A DNA stretch of 64,000 bases, from the NCBI GenBank assembly GCA_036674765.1, contig JARVKI010000010.1, positions 1 to 64,000 of the forward strand, in the 5' to 3' direction. Below the pieces are notes generated by a model. It was not told where the DNA came from. It saw nothing but the letters and a program-made list of their open reading frames with translations, and did not search any database. Source of the stretch: Seiridium cupressi. Its lineage: Eukaryota > Ascomycota > Sordariomycetes > Amphisphaeriales > Sporocadaceae. Numbering within the stretch: the stretch's first letter is position 1; the number at the start of each line of letters is the position of its first letter. Positions 26,511 to 36,818 of this stretch are shown here, piece after piece. Position numbers and translations under genes: made by a program.

Positions 26511-28973
26511 CTACCGCAACATATAAGTCAAATCGGGTAGGTTCTGTAAGACGTGGTGTACAACATCAGTCTCCATATCTGCTTTCGAGCTTTCAATCGG
26601 ACCTAGAGTGACTCTCGAGGTAGGAAGGAGGTTGTTTGCCATGCCTGATGGTGATTTCGATTCGGAAGTAGAAACTGCCTCCGATCTCGATAATGCCAAC
26701 TTAGGTGTAGTGACCACGGGCGATTTAACTTTCGTGGCCGGTGCGTCAAAGTTAGAGAGATCGACGGAAGCCCAAGGATCTGTCTGAAGGTCCAGTGAGG
26801 CGGTGGAAACGGCTGGATAAGAGTTATGAGGCGTCTTGTGGCCGGCTAAAGGAGGACTAATGACCGGAGGGGTTTCAGCTCCCAAGTCTCGAGATGCTAA
26901 TTGTTGGTTTGCTGGCATATTTCGTGTTCCAGGAGCAACATGAGGTTTCGACAAGACTGGTGAAGACGAAGGTAGAGACCAGCCGTTCACAAAATCAGAA
27001 TTAGCCTCCGAAGCCGTAAATGTCTCTTGTGTAGGCGAGAAGACCATTTCACCCCATTTATCACCTCCATCTTCATCGTCGTCGCTGGGATGACTATGGA
27101 CTGGCAGCAGTTGCTGAGGCCGAGGAGCTGGTATCGGTGAAGGAATTGGAGGAACAGACGGACGGCTTTTCTCGGTTGGCGCCTCTGCGTTCGCCAGATT
27201 TGGAACAGAGCCAGAAGGTCTCATGAGTGATGGCGGAGCAGTTGAGCTCCAACCAAAGCTTGGAACGGGAGAGGCAGACGCAGAAGCAGACGCAGATGCA
27301 GACGCCGATGCAGAAGCGTTAGTCGTGCTGTTCAAGTCAAGTCCCTGAGACGTTTTTCGATCTTCAAGGACGCTTCCAAGAGAACCAATAGAGGACGCAG
27401 GAGTGTGTCCAAAAGCCGCAACTGAGCTGGTCCTTGAATGAGGCACGAGAGACTTGCGAGCGAACACCTTATCCAATCCGATGGGCGCAGCTGAAGAATT
27501 CCAATTAAAGACGCTTGTCCGCTTGCTGCCACCAAGTGTTGGCTTGCCAGAGAAAGAATCCTCTTCCATCCAACGCCTAACGATCTTGATGACATCACCG
27601 TGAAGTTGCGTGTCCTGCCAGCTCACCCTGTGGTAGTTTTCCTCGTCGCCAGAATTGTGTTTCCTCATAGAGCCAAACCTGGAGATTCTATACCAGACCT
27701 TTCGTTCGTCAACGGTACCAAAACTGTCTGTGATGATACGGTCGGATAAACCGTCCGGAATATGGTTGCCGTCCTGGTCCGACTCGGTAAGTTCGCCGAA
27801 AACCTTGTCAAGCAGGGCCAAGTCTGGCTGAAATTTGATTAAACCAAACTTTTCAATCAATTGCTGGACCGGAGCGGAAGGCGCGTTCGGCATAGGGACG
27901 TCTTGCTCGGGTTCATCCTTGACAATGACCTTTGGCGTGGAAGATCTATCCGATGAGACCGAGGTTCTTGGATTTTCGGAGACCTTCAAGGCTTGTTCGG
28001 TGGCGGCTTTCCCATCACAAGAATCGGCTTCCACATCATTCAGCTCCGTGTCGTTGGGACGATCGGCACTTCTTGCTCGGCTCCCCGTCCGACCATCTGG
28101 CCTGTCCGGTATAGATGGCTCCTCAGAAGCAGCTTGTGCTAGCCCATCATATAGGCCGACCAGTTCTGAGACCTTCGTAGATGTCTTTCTCGTGGAACTT
28201 TGGGGGCGAAAAGTCGCATCTTCGTCGATCGACGTGATGGGGGAGTCTTGACGATCTAGCCCATGACTACTTTCAATAGAGAAAGTTGACGATGGTCGTG
28301 ATGGACTCTCATGCCCTTCAGCTTCCGCTGTCAAGCTCACAGCAAAACTCGGACTGTCACGGACAATCGCTGATCCAATATCTTCTGTGGATTTCTTGAC
28401 ACCAATCCCATCTCTATTTTCGGTATTCTCTCCTGCACATGCGTTTGGCTCTTCAATGTGAATGACCACTCCCATGCTCGCAGGAATGCCGTTCTCGATT
28501 CCATCTCTAGCATGGGATTGGGGCAGTGGCGATAATGTCTCGTTTCGACCGAGCCACTGTGCTTCGGCAGCCCATGGGTCTGGTGAGGCTTGACGAAAGA
28601 CGGAAGAGGAGCGTGATCGGAGAGCCGGCTTGAGACCTGGAGATGTCGCAGTACTGCTTGGCCATGCTATCGGACTTTGCTTCCCGGGAGATTCAGCTCG
28701 TGGAGTCAATCCCGACTCGGGCCAGAGGCCCCATGGCGCGGTCGCTGCCGTGTCCTCGGCCTGGTTCGAGGCTGTCCATTCCCCAAAACCATGATCAGCC
28801 CACGGCGACTGTGCTGGCGAATTTGTGACGCCTCCAAAGAAAGCTTTCGGCGGCAGGCTCAAAAGAGACTTGGGCGGCGTGGGCGATGGTGGAGGATCAT
28901 GCTTCTGCGTCGCGTCGGAGGCAGCGGAAGCCCATGGTGAGCCCCAAGGATCGTCCATAGCGGTAGGAGTCAA
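26511..28973 (-). CDS. Large disordered DPW-motif protein, function unknown
   Basis: Single exon, 820 aa; an in-frame ATG at 28958 (MDDPWGSPW) is an equally likely start. Most of the chain is Ser/Pro/Glu-rich and probably disordered. Repeated Trp-containing motifs occur (DDPWGSPW, SPWADHGFGEW, PDPWAAEAQW, TDPWASVDL). A more ordered block of about 140 residues (around 360-500) contains LIEKFGLIKFQPDLALLDKV, ERKVWYRISRFGSMRK and RVSWQDTQLHGDVIKIVRRW. An Ala-Ser dipeptide run is encoded by a hexamer-like repeat near 27265-27320. DPW motifs bind the AP-2 appendage in endocytic adaptors elsewhere, so a trafficking role is possible, but this is inference only. I do not recognise the family. Confidence 0.75.
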   Translation of the reverse strand: MTPTAMDDPWGSPWASAASDATQKHDPPPSPTPPKSLLSLPPKAFFGGVTNSPAQSPWADHGFGEWTASNQAEDTAATAPWGLWPESGLTPRAESPGKQSPIAWPSSTATSPGLKPALRSRSSSVFRQASPDPWAAEAQWLGRNETLSPLPQSHARDGIENGIPASMGVVIHIEEPNACAGENTENRDGIGVKKSTEDIGSAIVRDSPSFAVSLTAEAEGHESPSRPSSTFSIESSHGLDRQDSPITSIDEDATFRPQSSTRKTSTKVSELVGLYDGLAQAASEEPSIPDRPDGRTGSRARSADRPNDTELNDVEADSCDGKAATEQALKVSENPRTSVSSDRSSTPKVIVKDEPEQDVPMPNAPSAPVQQLIEKFGLIKFQPDLALLDKVFGELTESDQDGNHIPDGLSDRIITDSFGTVDERKVWYRISRFGSMRKHNSGDEENYHRVSWQDTQLHGDVIKIVRRWMEEDSFSGKPTLGGSKRTSVFNWNSSAAPIGLDKVFARKSLVPHSRTSSVAAFGHTPASSIGSLGSVLEDRKTSQGLDLNSTTNASASASASASASASASPVPSFGWSSTAPPSLMRPSGSVPNLANAEAPTEKSRPSVPPIPSPIPAPRPQQLLPVHSHPSDDDEDGGDKWGEMVFSPTQETFTASEANSDFVNGWSLPSSSPVLSKPHVAPGTRNMPANQQLASRDLGAETPPVISPPLAGHKTPHNSYPAVSTASLDLQTDPWASVDLSNFDAPATKVKSPVVTTPKLALSRSEAVSTSESKSPSGMANNLLPTSRVTLGPIESSKADMETDVVHHVLQNLPDLTYMLR
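27262..27320 (-). repeat. Coding microsatellite for (Ala-Ser)n
   Basis: Imperfect tandem GCAGAC/GCAGAA-type hexamers inside the DPW-rich gene encode about seven or more consecutive Ala-Ser dipeptides. Length variation between strains is likely (inference). Confidence 0.8.
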
Positions 28974-29696
28974 TGATCATGGTGGACGCGAATCGACCGG
29001 TCATTGACTGGATGTATCGGAACGTGTCAATGTTGCAGTGAGCATCGTCCGAGGTATGTCGAGTTGTTGCGAAGGTCTGGGTGATGTGCTGGGTGAAACT
29101 GTGAAATCAGCGCAGCTTGTCCAGGGTTGTCAGGCTTGGCGATGTAGCAGAAGGATGCGGTGCGAGACAATATTCAATGACTTCTCACAGAATGCAGTGG
29201 CGTTAAAGGGGGCCACGCGCTGCAGATTCCCGGATTCACGGTTGATGCAGCTCTCGAATCCCAGCTCCAGTGCTTGGCACAGCCGACCAGGGGGACTTGC
29301 GCATTGGAATTACAGTAATTACATGCGGTTGGTGTTGCCCAAGCCAATAAGAGTGGAGAGGCACCAGCGCTATTCTCGGGCTGCCAGGGGCGGCAGATCG
29401 GAGCATCTAAGACAGAAAGCACCGGCTAACTAACTACGTGCGATAACGATAGGGAAGCTGACGGCTCTCCAGCGTTGAATTGACATCATCCACTACAATG
29501 TACCCTACCGCGGGGCTTGCCGAGCTCTAAACGTGCTGCTGATAAATTCAGTGCCCGCCGATGAACGGCCTGAACGCAGCATTAGTTAGACAACAGACAG
29601 GCTGCCTGGGTATAACACGCCAAACAGACCATGAACATTTTCAACCCACCATAGACTGATATTTCTTTTGCGACGCAGCCATCTTGTGAAACAGTC
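28974..29696. promoter_or_regulatory. Shared upstream region of DPW-rich gene and CFD1
   Basis: About 0.7 kb between divergent genes, so it should hold both promoters. I see no clear TATA box or known operator; only motif-free short frames. Confidence 0.4.
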
Positions 29697-30677
29697 ATGT
29701 CTCTTACTCGAGTTAAGCACATCGTCCTGGTATGCCCCGCACCACTTGCCGCTTCGGCCAAGAGCGTACTATACTGATATTTGAGCCAACATTAGGTCTT
29801 GTCGGGTAAGGGTGGCGTGGGCAAGTCTTCGGTAACGACCCAGCTGGCCCTGTCGCTCTCCCTCGCCGGCCATTCTGTTGGTGTGCTCGACGTCGATCTC
29901 ACGGGGCCGTCGATGCCCCGCATGTTCAACATTGAGGATGCGAAAGTCACTCAAGCTCCCGGCGGCTGGCTACCCGTCCCCGTGCACAGCGCAAACCCAG
30001 AGGCTGGCGTGGGCGAGCTGCGATGCATGAGCCTGGGCTTTCTTCTCCGCGGACGGGGTGATGCCGTGGTCTGGCGTGGGCCCAAGAAGACGGCCATGGT
30101 CCGGCAATTCTTGTCCGATGTCTTGTGGGGGGACGTCGACTACCTGCTCATTGATACGCCGCCCGGGACCTCGGACGAACACATATCACTCGCCGAAACG
30201 CTCCTCAAGGACGCACGGCCTGGCCAGGTTGCCGGTGCTGTTGTTGTTACGACCCCGCAAGCAGTGGCGACGGCCGACGTGAGGAAGGAGCTCAACTTCT
30301 GTTCCAAGACAGGCATTCCTGTCATTGGGGTCATTGAGAACATGGCAGGCTTCGTGTGTCCCAACTGTGCCGAATGCACCAATATTTTCAGCAAGGGAGG
30401 CGGCCAAGTCATGGCACAGGAGTTCAATGTGCGATTCCTCGACGCTGTGCCCATTGACCCCCAGTTTGTCATGTTAATCGAGACTGGAACTCCTCCGGTA
30501 TACCCCCAGGGGACGTTGATCAATGGTGAGGACGTATCGAAAGACTCGGATCACCAGGACGAGAGCAGCGCGCGCGCAACAAAGGACGCCGGCCTTTTGG
30601 CTGAGAAGTACCGAAGCTGCTCACTGGAGCCTATCTTTAGGAATATAACACAGGACGTGGTCAATGCAGTCGGCTGA
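29697..30677 (+). CDS. CFD1: Cytosolic Fe-S cluster assembly factor Cfd1 (NUBP2 homologue)
   Basis: Exons 29697-29729 and 29796-30677 (66-nt intron), 304 aa. It is a ParA/Mrp-type P-loop NTPase with deviant Walker [11 protein letters not shown] (Lys16, Lys21), the DVDLTGPS switch, Walker [14 protein letters not shown] and the C-terminal cluster-binding CPNC (Cys199, Cys202). It lacks the N-terminal four-Cys ferredoxin-like extension of Nbp35, which marks it as Cfd1. It acts with Nbp35 as the cytosolic scaffold that passes 4Fe-4S clusters to cytosolic and nuclear apoproteins, for example DNA polymerases and ABCE1. The short first exon ([11 protein letters not shown]) is needed for the first beta strand. 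Divergent from the DPW-rich gene. Confidence 0.93.
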
Positions 30678-31699
30678 GCGAGGCTCTAGGGAATATGGTG
30701 ATCCAAGGCAGTCCAACCACCATTCATCTCTGATGGTGGCCGTTAAGTGACGCGCATTCTACAAGACACAATTCCACGCATATGATCGGCGGGTACAGGA
30801 TGGTCTATGGAGGTCTTCAAGACTCGCTGACCCTTCCAAGGAGTGGCCACGGTTTGGTAGGATGGATGTAGGGGACTGCAAAGCGGTGACTGGGCATGGA
30901 GATAGCTTTGAAAGGCTTGTGCTATGGGGTTGTATTGTGCATTGATGACTGATGGTCAGCGGCAATCAGAGAGCACAGCATGCGGCGTGGGGCAATTTTG
31001 TGTGGCACTTGTTGTGTTCCTGCGCCAGCCCCGCTGCGTTGGAGAAGCAGGAGGGGGGAGACAGAAAAAAAGGAAAGAGAAAAGAAAAAGAAAAGACAGA
31101 AAAGGCTGCAGCCATGTTTGTTCCGTACCATCGGAGGCATGCATGTTCCAGACTTACACAGCTAACTACGACGTGGACTTTGTACAAACTATGGCATTGC
31201 AGGGTATTAATCAGTAGGTAACCATAGTGGTGGTATACATACATGCGAAGGTTGCCAGCCTACACATGAGATGTACTTCGTAGGTTTGCAGGCATGTCTT
31301 GTCCAAGACAAAGACGGGATACGACATTGCTATCGGGCTGTGCCATGTGATGCTCCGGTATTGCAGCATAGAATGATTGATTAGATGGTTGGAGGCGCAT
31401 ATGACAGGACGGCTAATGGCGATTGCTCACGGAACGCCCGATTGCCCCTCGGCGACAATTTTTGCCCAACACACCCCACTTTTAAGCTGCAGTAGCAGTG
31501 ACCTCACAGGCGCAAGTGGTCCATGGATTTTGTCTCTGCACGCCCACCCTTCTCTTTTTATTTTGACTGGACAAATATCTCTCACCGCGTGCAAAATTTC
31601 TGGAACTCGGATCCATCCTGGCCTGTAAACACCCCCCATTGGGACTCCCCCGAATTGGCCTGTCCTGTCCTGTCCTCTACCGTGTCTTGCCCTACTCCT
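30678..31699. other. Intergenic region with homopurine tract
   Basis: No gene is seen. From about 31046 to 31107 the plus strand is almost entirely purine (GGAGGGGGGAGACAGAAAAA and following). The right part grades into the probable SAMDC promoter and leader. Confidence 0.5.
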
Positions 31700-32395
31700 G
31701 CGCCGACCTCTCCAGCATAGTAAAAATCTCGACCACGCAAAATCCGATGACTCGCGCCTGGACTTATACTGTCCACCACGCCTAAGACCTTATCTGCTCT
31801 TCGCCCAAGGTCTTCCATGAACCCAGCCGTCCTGCTACGCTTCCTCTTCTCCAAGCCAGCAAAGTACGTCATCCATCCTCTCCTGTTACGTAGAATCAAA
31901 GACTGACAGTCTCCCCTTCTTCAAGGCCCCGATAATACCACCCAGTCTCCAGCTGCCTCTTCATCGCACCCACAGAACTCCACGGCCCGTCTGTCCCTGA
32001 TACCGCAGATATCCTCGTCTGCCAGGCCCGGTACTCCGCCACAGGTATCGGTTTCTTGCCAGAGCGAGGCCTGTCCGAGAATAGCCACCATTCCTTCGTC
32101 ACAGGTCTTCATCCTCCTCCCTCGCGGCCGACCCCCATAACGTCCCATACGTGAGACGTTGAATCACTTCTATCTGCCCATTGCAGCTGGCTCCGCCAGC
32201 ATTTCTCCTCTCCCACCAACCTGTGGGCCTACTCTCTCAAACGAACGCCGCAAGGTTCGTTTGGGCGGCAGTCAGTGCTCCGCGGTAGCTCACTGAGTAT
32301 ACTCTCAGCAACGGGTCAGCCAGCTTGCCCTCCTGCTATCATATCCACTGTGATCACAGCTGCTGCCTCACTGTCAGGCAAGCCTTAGTACGGAG
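31700..32395 (+). promoter_or_regulatory. Probable long 5' leader of SAM decarboxylase with upstream ORFs
   Basis: Two upstream ATGs open short frames before the main start at 32396: 31747-31785 (12 codons) and 31817-31906 (29 codons). The second overlaps a possible intron (GTACGT at 31864, GACAG ending at 31909); if spliced, its frame would extend to 32000. The region is C/T-rich, as in ascomycete leaders. Translational control by uORFs is known for plant and mammalian SAMDC mRNAs. The transcription start here is not known. Confidence 0.4.
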
Positions 32396-34017
32396 ATGGT
32401 CGGCCTTGAACACCCTTCCAACGACTCTATTTCGCCGCCTGAGGACATTCCTCAGCTGACGATTAATCACGATGTCGCTGCTGATCTAGATTCTAGCAAT
32501 GCCTTCGAAGGTAAGTGGCAACATTCCAAATCATCTGAGCATGGGCTTGTGCTTACGCGTTACCTGCAGGACCGGAGAAGCTACTTGAGGTGTGGTTTGC
32601 TCCAAGCGCCGACGCTCTTCCAGCTGGAGTTAAGCCGGATGGCTTGAAGACCGTGCCAGCTGACGTATGGGTGCCCATGCTGGACGAGGTTCACTGCAAA
32701 GTACTCTCCGTCGTCAACTCGGAGCACATCGACGCCTACCTCCTCTCCGAATCCAGCATGTTTGTCTTTCCCCACAAGCTGATCCTGAAGACGTGCGGCA
32801 CCACAACGCTCTTATGGGGCCTCAAACGCCTTTTGCGTATTGCTGCTCGTGAAGCCGGCTTCCCCTTCCACAATGTCGAGTCTCTCGACGATGAGCAGGT
32901 GGCTGCGACGCCCTATCGGGTCTTCTACAGCCGGAAGAACTTTCTGTATCCCGAGAAGCAGCCTCTGCCTCATCGGAGCTGGGGCCAAGAGATCAAGTTC
33001 CTGGACGACATGTTCGACCACGGGAGTGCCTACATGGTGGGCAAGATGAACGGAGACCATTGGTACCTGTACATCACGTCTCCCCAGGCCAACCTGACGC
33101 CCCCTCGTACCCCTGACGAGGAGCGAACTCCGACTACTAGAACCCGCCATCGGAAGATTCCCACTGGATTGGCTTCTGCCTTTGATGGCACCCCTGAAAG
33201 CAACGATGAGACACTGGAGATTCTTATGACCGACCTCGATGCGGAAAATGCGAAGCAGTTCTATCTGGAGCGCGCGAGTGCGGTCGCGTGCGCCAAGCTG
33301 CCTGTGCAGGTGGAGGAGGCGCGTCATAATGCTGCCGACAGTCTGGGTGATCTGTCGGGCAGCACCTGCACTATTCAGACCACCAGCACGGCTGACAGCC
33401 TACCGGACGAAACGTTCGACGAGGCCAGCCTGACCAGCGAGTCCGACCGGCCAGGAGCCAATACACCCATGTCCGAGATTGACCCGGTTAGTCTGACCAC
33501 CGAAGGCCATGCGCTCGGCACCGTGGTTTCGGACTGCTGTGGTCTCTCAGATGTATACCCGACATGCAAGTATCCCGACGCCCGGATTGACGCCTACATG
33601 TTTAACCCGTGCGGCTTTTCTGCCAATGGAGTCATCCCCGCACCACCCAAGGACGGTGGCAACAAGTCTACTCATTACTTTACTGTCCATGTGACGCCAG
33701 AGCCGCAGTGCTCTTACGCGTCTTTTGAAACGAACGTCCCGGGCGGTCAGAACGGGCGGGAGACGTCGGAGGTGATTGAACAAGTGGTCGGAATTTTCAA
33801 GCCAGGGCATTTCAGCATCACACTATTTGAGGCCAAGGACACCAACGGCGATACAGCCATTGGCACCGGCCGTAGCAAGCGGGTGGAGAAGATCAGGGGT
33901 TACCGCCGTATTGATCGTATTGTACACGACTTTGAAGACTACGAGTTGGTGTTCCGGTACTACGAGCGTGAGGGCTGGGTTGGTGGGACTGGAGTTCGTG
34001 TTGGAGAGGAGATGTAG
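32396..34017 (+). CDS. SPE2: S-adenosylmethionine decarboxylase proenzyme (polyamine synthesis)
   Basis: Exons 32396-32510 and 32570-34017 (59-nt intron), 520 aa. The product decarboxylates S-adenosylmethionine to supply aminopropyl groups for spermidine and spermine. The pyruvoyl self-cleavage site is intact: LLSESSMFVF, with cleavage expected between Glu99 and Ser100. It is followed by the strongly conserved LKTCGTTTLL loop. The family C-terminal parts are also present: YMFNPCGFSANG, THYFTVHVTPEPQCSYASFE and RVEKIRGYRRIDRIV. A low-complexity Ser/Thr/Glu insert (about residues 215-360) makes it longer than the yeast enzyme, a usual feature of filamentous fungi. An unusually long leader with uORFs lies upstream. 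Confidence 0.95.
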
Positions 34018-34847
34018 GAGACTGTCTCGAAATGGTTCTGGTGGACAACTTAATTTCAATGCTGGTCTCGGTTTCTCGGGTCTAGTTCTCTTTGCAAAAA
34101 GCAGAAGTTGCGGAGGATTATCTTTCTTTGTGCGCTGTATTCAGAACTGGATAAAACCATTTAAGAATTGGACATAACTTCGTATGTTTGCCAAAAGCTA
34201 CTGCTCGGCTGTTGACTTTTGGAGTTTTTCATAGCACGTAACTTGAGTGGGTTCCAAGCTCCCCTTTAAGCAGCTAGGCTTGGGCGTATATGTTTTACGT
34301 GACGTTCCACGGTGGCCTTTAATAGTTAGACTGCGGCTTAGACATCGAGCCAGCACAAAGAGCAGCAACTAAAACCCTGAGTACTTGGGAAACAACAATA
34401 GCTAGATTTGGTCCGTGTTGCCTGAGCACTGTCCACAGGCTGCGGCCACACTATTGAGCATTGTACGCTGGCCCTTGGAATTAATACATTAGTAGCAAGG
34501 ATCATCACGAAAAAGCCATATCTCAAGACGAGGCCAAGGGGGGGGGATAGCATTCTATGTCAGGGTTCTCTATCAAGGCAGTGCGGTAGGACCGCGAGTA
34601 GCATTGTGAAACACCCACTCTGATTTCTTCAGCTTGTAAGATGTCTCCAAATTCAGCTCCGTTGCCCATGGAACGTCTATCCCATGCAAGCAACACATGT
34701 ACGCCCTAGATATTCCAGGACCCGGTCGAGATTTCATGTATAAAAGGCAGCGGTTCTTCCAGGCCACGAAGTATGATATTCTTGCCTAGTATTATCTCCA
34801 GCAATCCTGACCCCTCCCAAGCCATACTTCTCACCCGCGTTCCAGTC
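34018..34847. other. Intergenic region
   Basis: 3' flank of SAMDC and promoter of the small secreted protein. No additional gene is seen. Confidence 0.5.
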
Positions 34848-35436
34848 ATGAGACTCCTGGCTGCTATGCTGTCCCTGGCAGCAGTGACCTCTCCGAGGCT
34901 AGCAGCTGGTTCCGAGCTGGTTGGGAGACAAGCCACTGGAGAGAACTTCATCGAGATATGTCCAAACCCAGAGTACCAGGGTCTCAACGAGACGGTGACG
35001 TGTATGAACATCACCAATCCTACGGTGCCCAGAGGTTATGGCGGCCGCACTTGTAGTGGGTGCTTCTATATCCCGTCCCACTCACCCGTGGACACTACTG
35101 ACAAACTCCCGATTTAGTCTCCCTTACCTACACGCCACTGAGGGTTGGTTCACCCCAGGGAATCTCCTCTGTGCGGATGTTCGGCGTTATGAACTGCACA
35201 CTCTACAAGTAGGTCCTCCTCTTCCTAGTGGCGCACAACGGCATGGTTGCCACGGCGTGTAAACCCAGTTACTGACGTAGCTGATGCGTAGGACTGAGGA
35301 CTGCTTGCCCGACACGCGAGAAAACGGATTCGTCATTCCACCTGGCGGTGCTCGCTCGCTGCCCCTCCCGGAGTCGCCCAACGACCCCTACGCATTCGAC
35401 GACAAGACTGTAGCATTCAACTGCAAGCCATTATAG
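34848..35436 (+). CDS. Small secreted cysteine-containing protein
   Basis: Three exons (34848-35052, 35118-35208, 35292-35436) join in phase to 146 aa. The signal peptide is MRLLAAMLSLAAVTSPRLAA. The mature part contains five cysteines (EICPNP, VTCMNI, MNCTL, EDCLPD, FNCKPL) and N-glycosylation sequons (NET, NIT, NCT). No known domain is recognised. A VGR/Q junction after the leader could be a propeptide-processing site (inference). As with other small secreted fungal proteins, a role in host or microbe interaction is possible but not shown. An in-frame upstream ATG at 34773 would mask the signal peptide, so I prefer 34848. Confidence 0.7.
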
Positions 35437-36818
35437 ACGAGATATCTAGCGCTCTGTTAGGAAACAAGCTGGTGCTGTGAGTGGAATATACCGACCATGT
35501 AGAAAAATAGGGCAATAGTGGACAGAAATTTTGTGGGAGATAAGCAGTTGGCTGTACCTCGGGCCTCCGACCACGTCGTTTCCGGAGATGTGAGATGCTT
35601 GAAGCCATCAAAAGTTCCTGTTTCACTGTGGGAGATACAATTCGTGGACCCAAGATGGGAGAAGCCTTCAACGAGCTTTTGGATGCTAGGGTAATCATAC
35701 GCACATTATAACAAGTTGGTAAGAAAATAGAAACAAATAACATGTTACCTGTGCACTTCCTCCGATTCATGGGATGACCATATGATTAGCAAGCGAGAGT
35801 TCTCTTTTACCAGGCCTTACCAACGTGTGTGGATGCAGCCCACGTCGGGCGCCCCCAATCGTGTCCCTAATCTCCTAGGGATAGCTCGGTATGATGTTGG
35901 CTGCAATGCGGATGCACAACATGGAGGCTGCATATGTGTCAAGCCTGCCGAGTGCAAAAGAACTGCCCACTGAGGTACACGCTTTGTACCGGCAGCTAGT
36001 CAGCTTCGAAACTTGGAGTCGCTTTCATAGAACATGACCAGAACAGGTTTATACGGAGATGAACAATCCGGCCCTCGGTAGAGTACAACATCACCACCGT
36101 GCATAAAGAAGCTTTCCTTTCATGCCTGAACTCCAGACACTTGCTGCCACCACTTGAATTGCTTGCTTGGGTTTGACTGCTGGAATATGTTGTCTATCGG
36201 AACGCCGGAGAACGAGTGGAATGGACGCATTTGGGACCAGACTGCCAAGGAACCTTATTTGATGAACATTTCAAATGCCGGCCCCCGTTGCAACGGCTTC
36301 ATTGAGGGTTAGAAGCCTTAACCCGACCATCATAGCGGCCAAACCGCCAGTGCCCAGCTCTTCGGGGAAATGAGGTTGTTAATGCATGGCGGCATGCAGG
36401 GGCATGTTAGCTCTCAAAGTACGACCCCTGAGCGAGAGCCGTGCCGCAAGCAAGGGCGGGCATGGCGACACGAAAGCCCCCAAGTCCCGATTGCCATTTC
36501 AGGTAAATTTCTGGCTGTTCTCAATGTGGCCCGTGAGGCTGCTGACATCCAACGCTGAGTCGTTGTCCTATTTCCTTCCCATCAGCTCCCAGCCGGAAGG
36601 CATGGAATGGTCGCGGGGGCCGTCAGATCACCAACCCCTGCACTAGCAGCCATTCCTGGCCCCAGATTTGCTACGCTTCTCTCTCTCGTCAGAACTTATA
36701 TAAAGGCGGCCGATACGCAGACCCAGCAATCCTATGCTGCCCGCCTGCCTGAAGTTTGCAGCAACTACTTCGCTCAGGGCTTGCTTGATCACTGATAGCA
36801 TTAGAGGCAGAGTTCACC
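35437..36818. other. Intergenic region, chitinase upstream
   Basis: About 1.4 kb. Contains a short open frame (35782-35973) with a cysteine-rich end, discussed under findings, and the chitinase promoter. No other gene is seen. Confidence 0.45.
36695..36706 (+). promoter_or_regulatory. TATA box of the chitinase gene
   Basis: CTTATATAAAGG lies about 115 bases upstream of the chitinase ATG, a plausible TATA element for a regulated secreted-enzyme gene. Confidence 0.5.

Noticed and set aside
31582..32148. Minus-strand frames opposite the SAMDC leader
   Set aside because: They have no domain and are antisense to a C/T-rich leader, whose complement tends to stay open.
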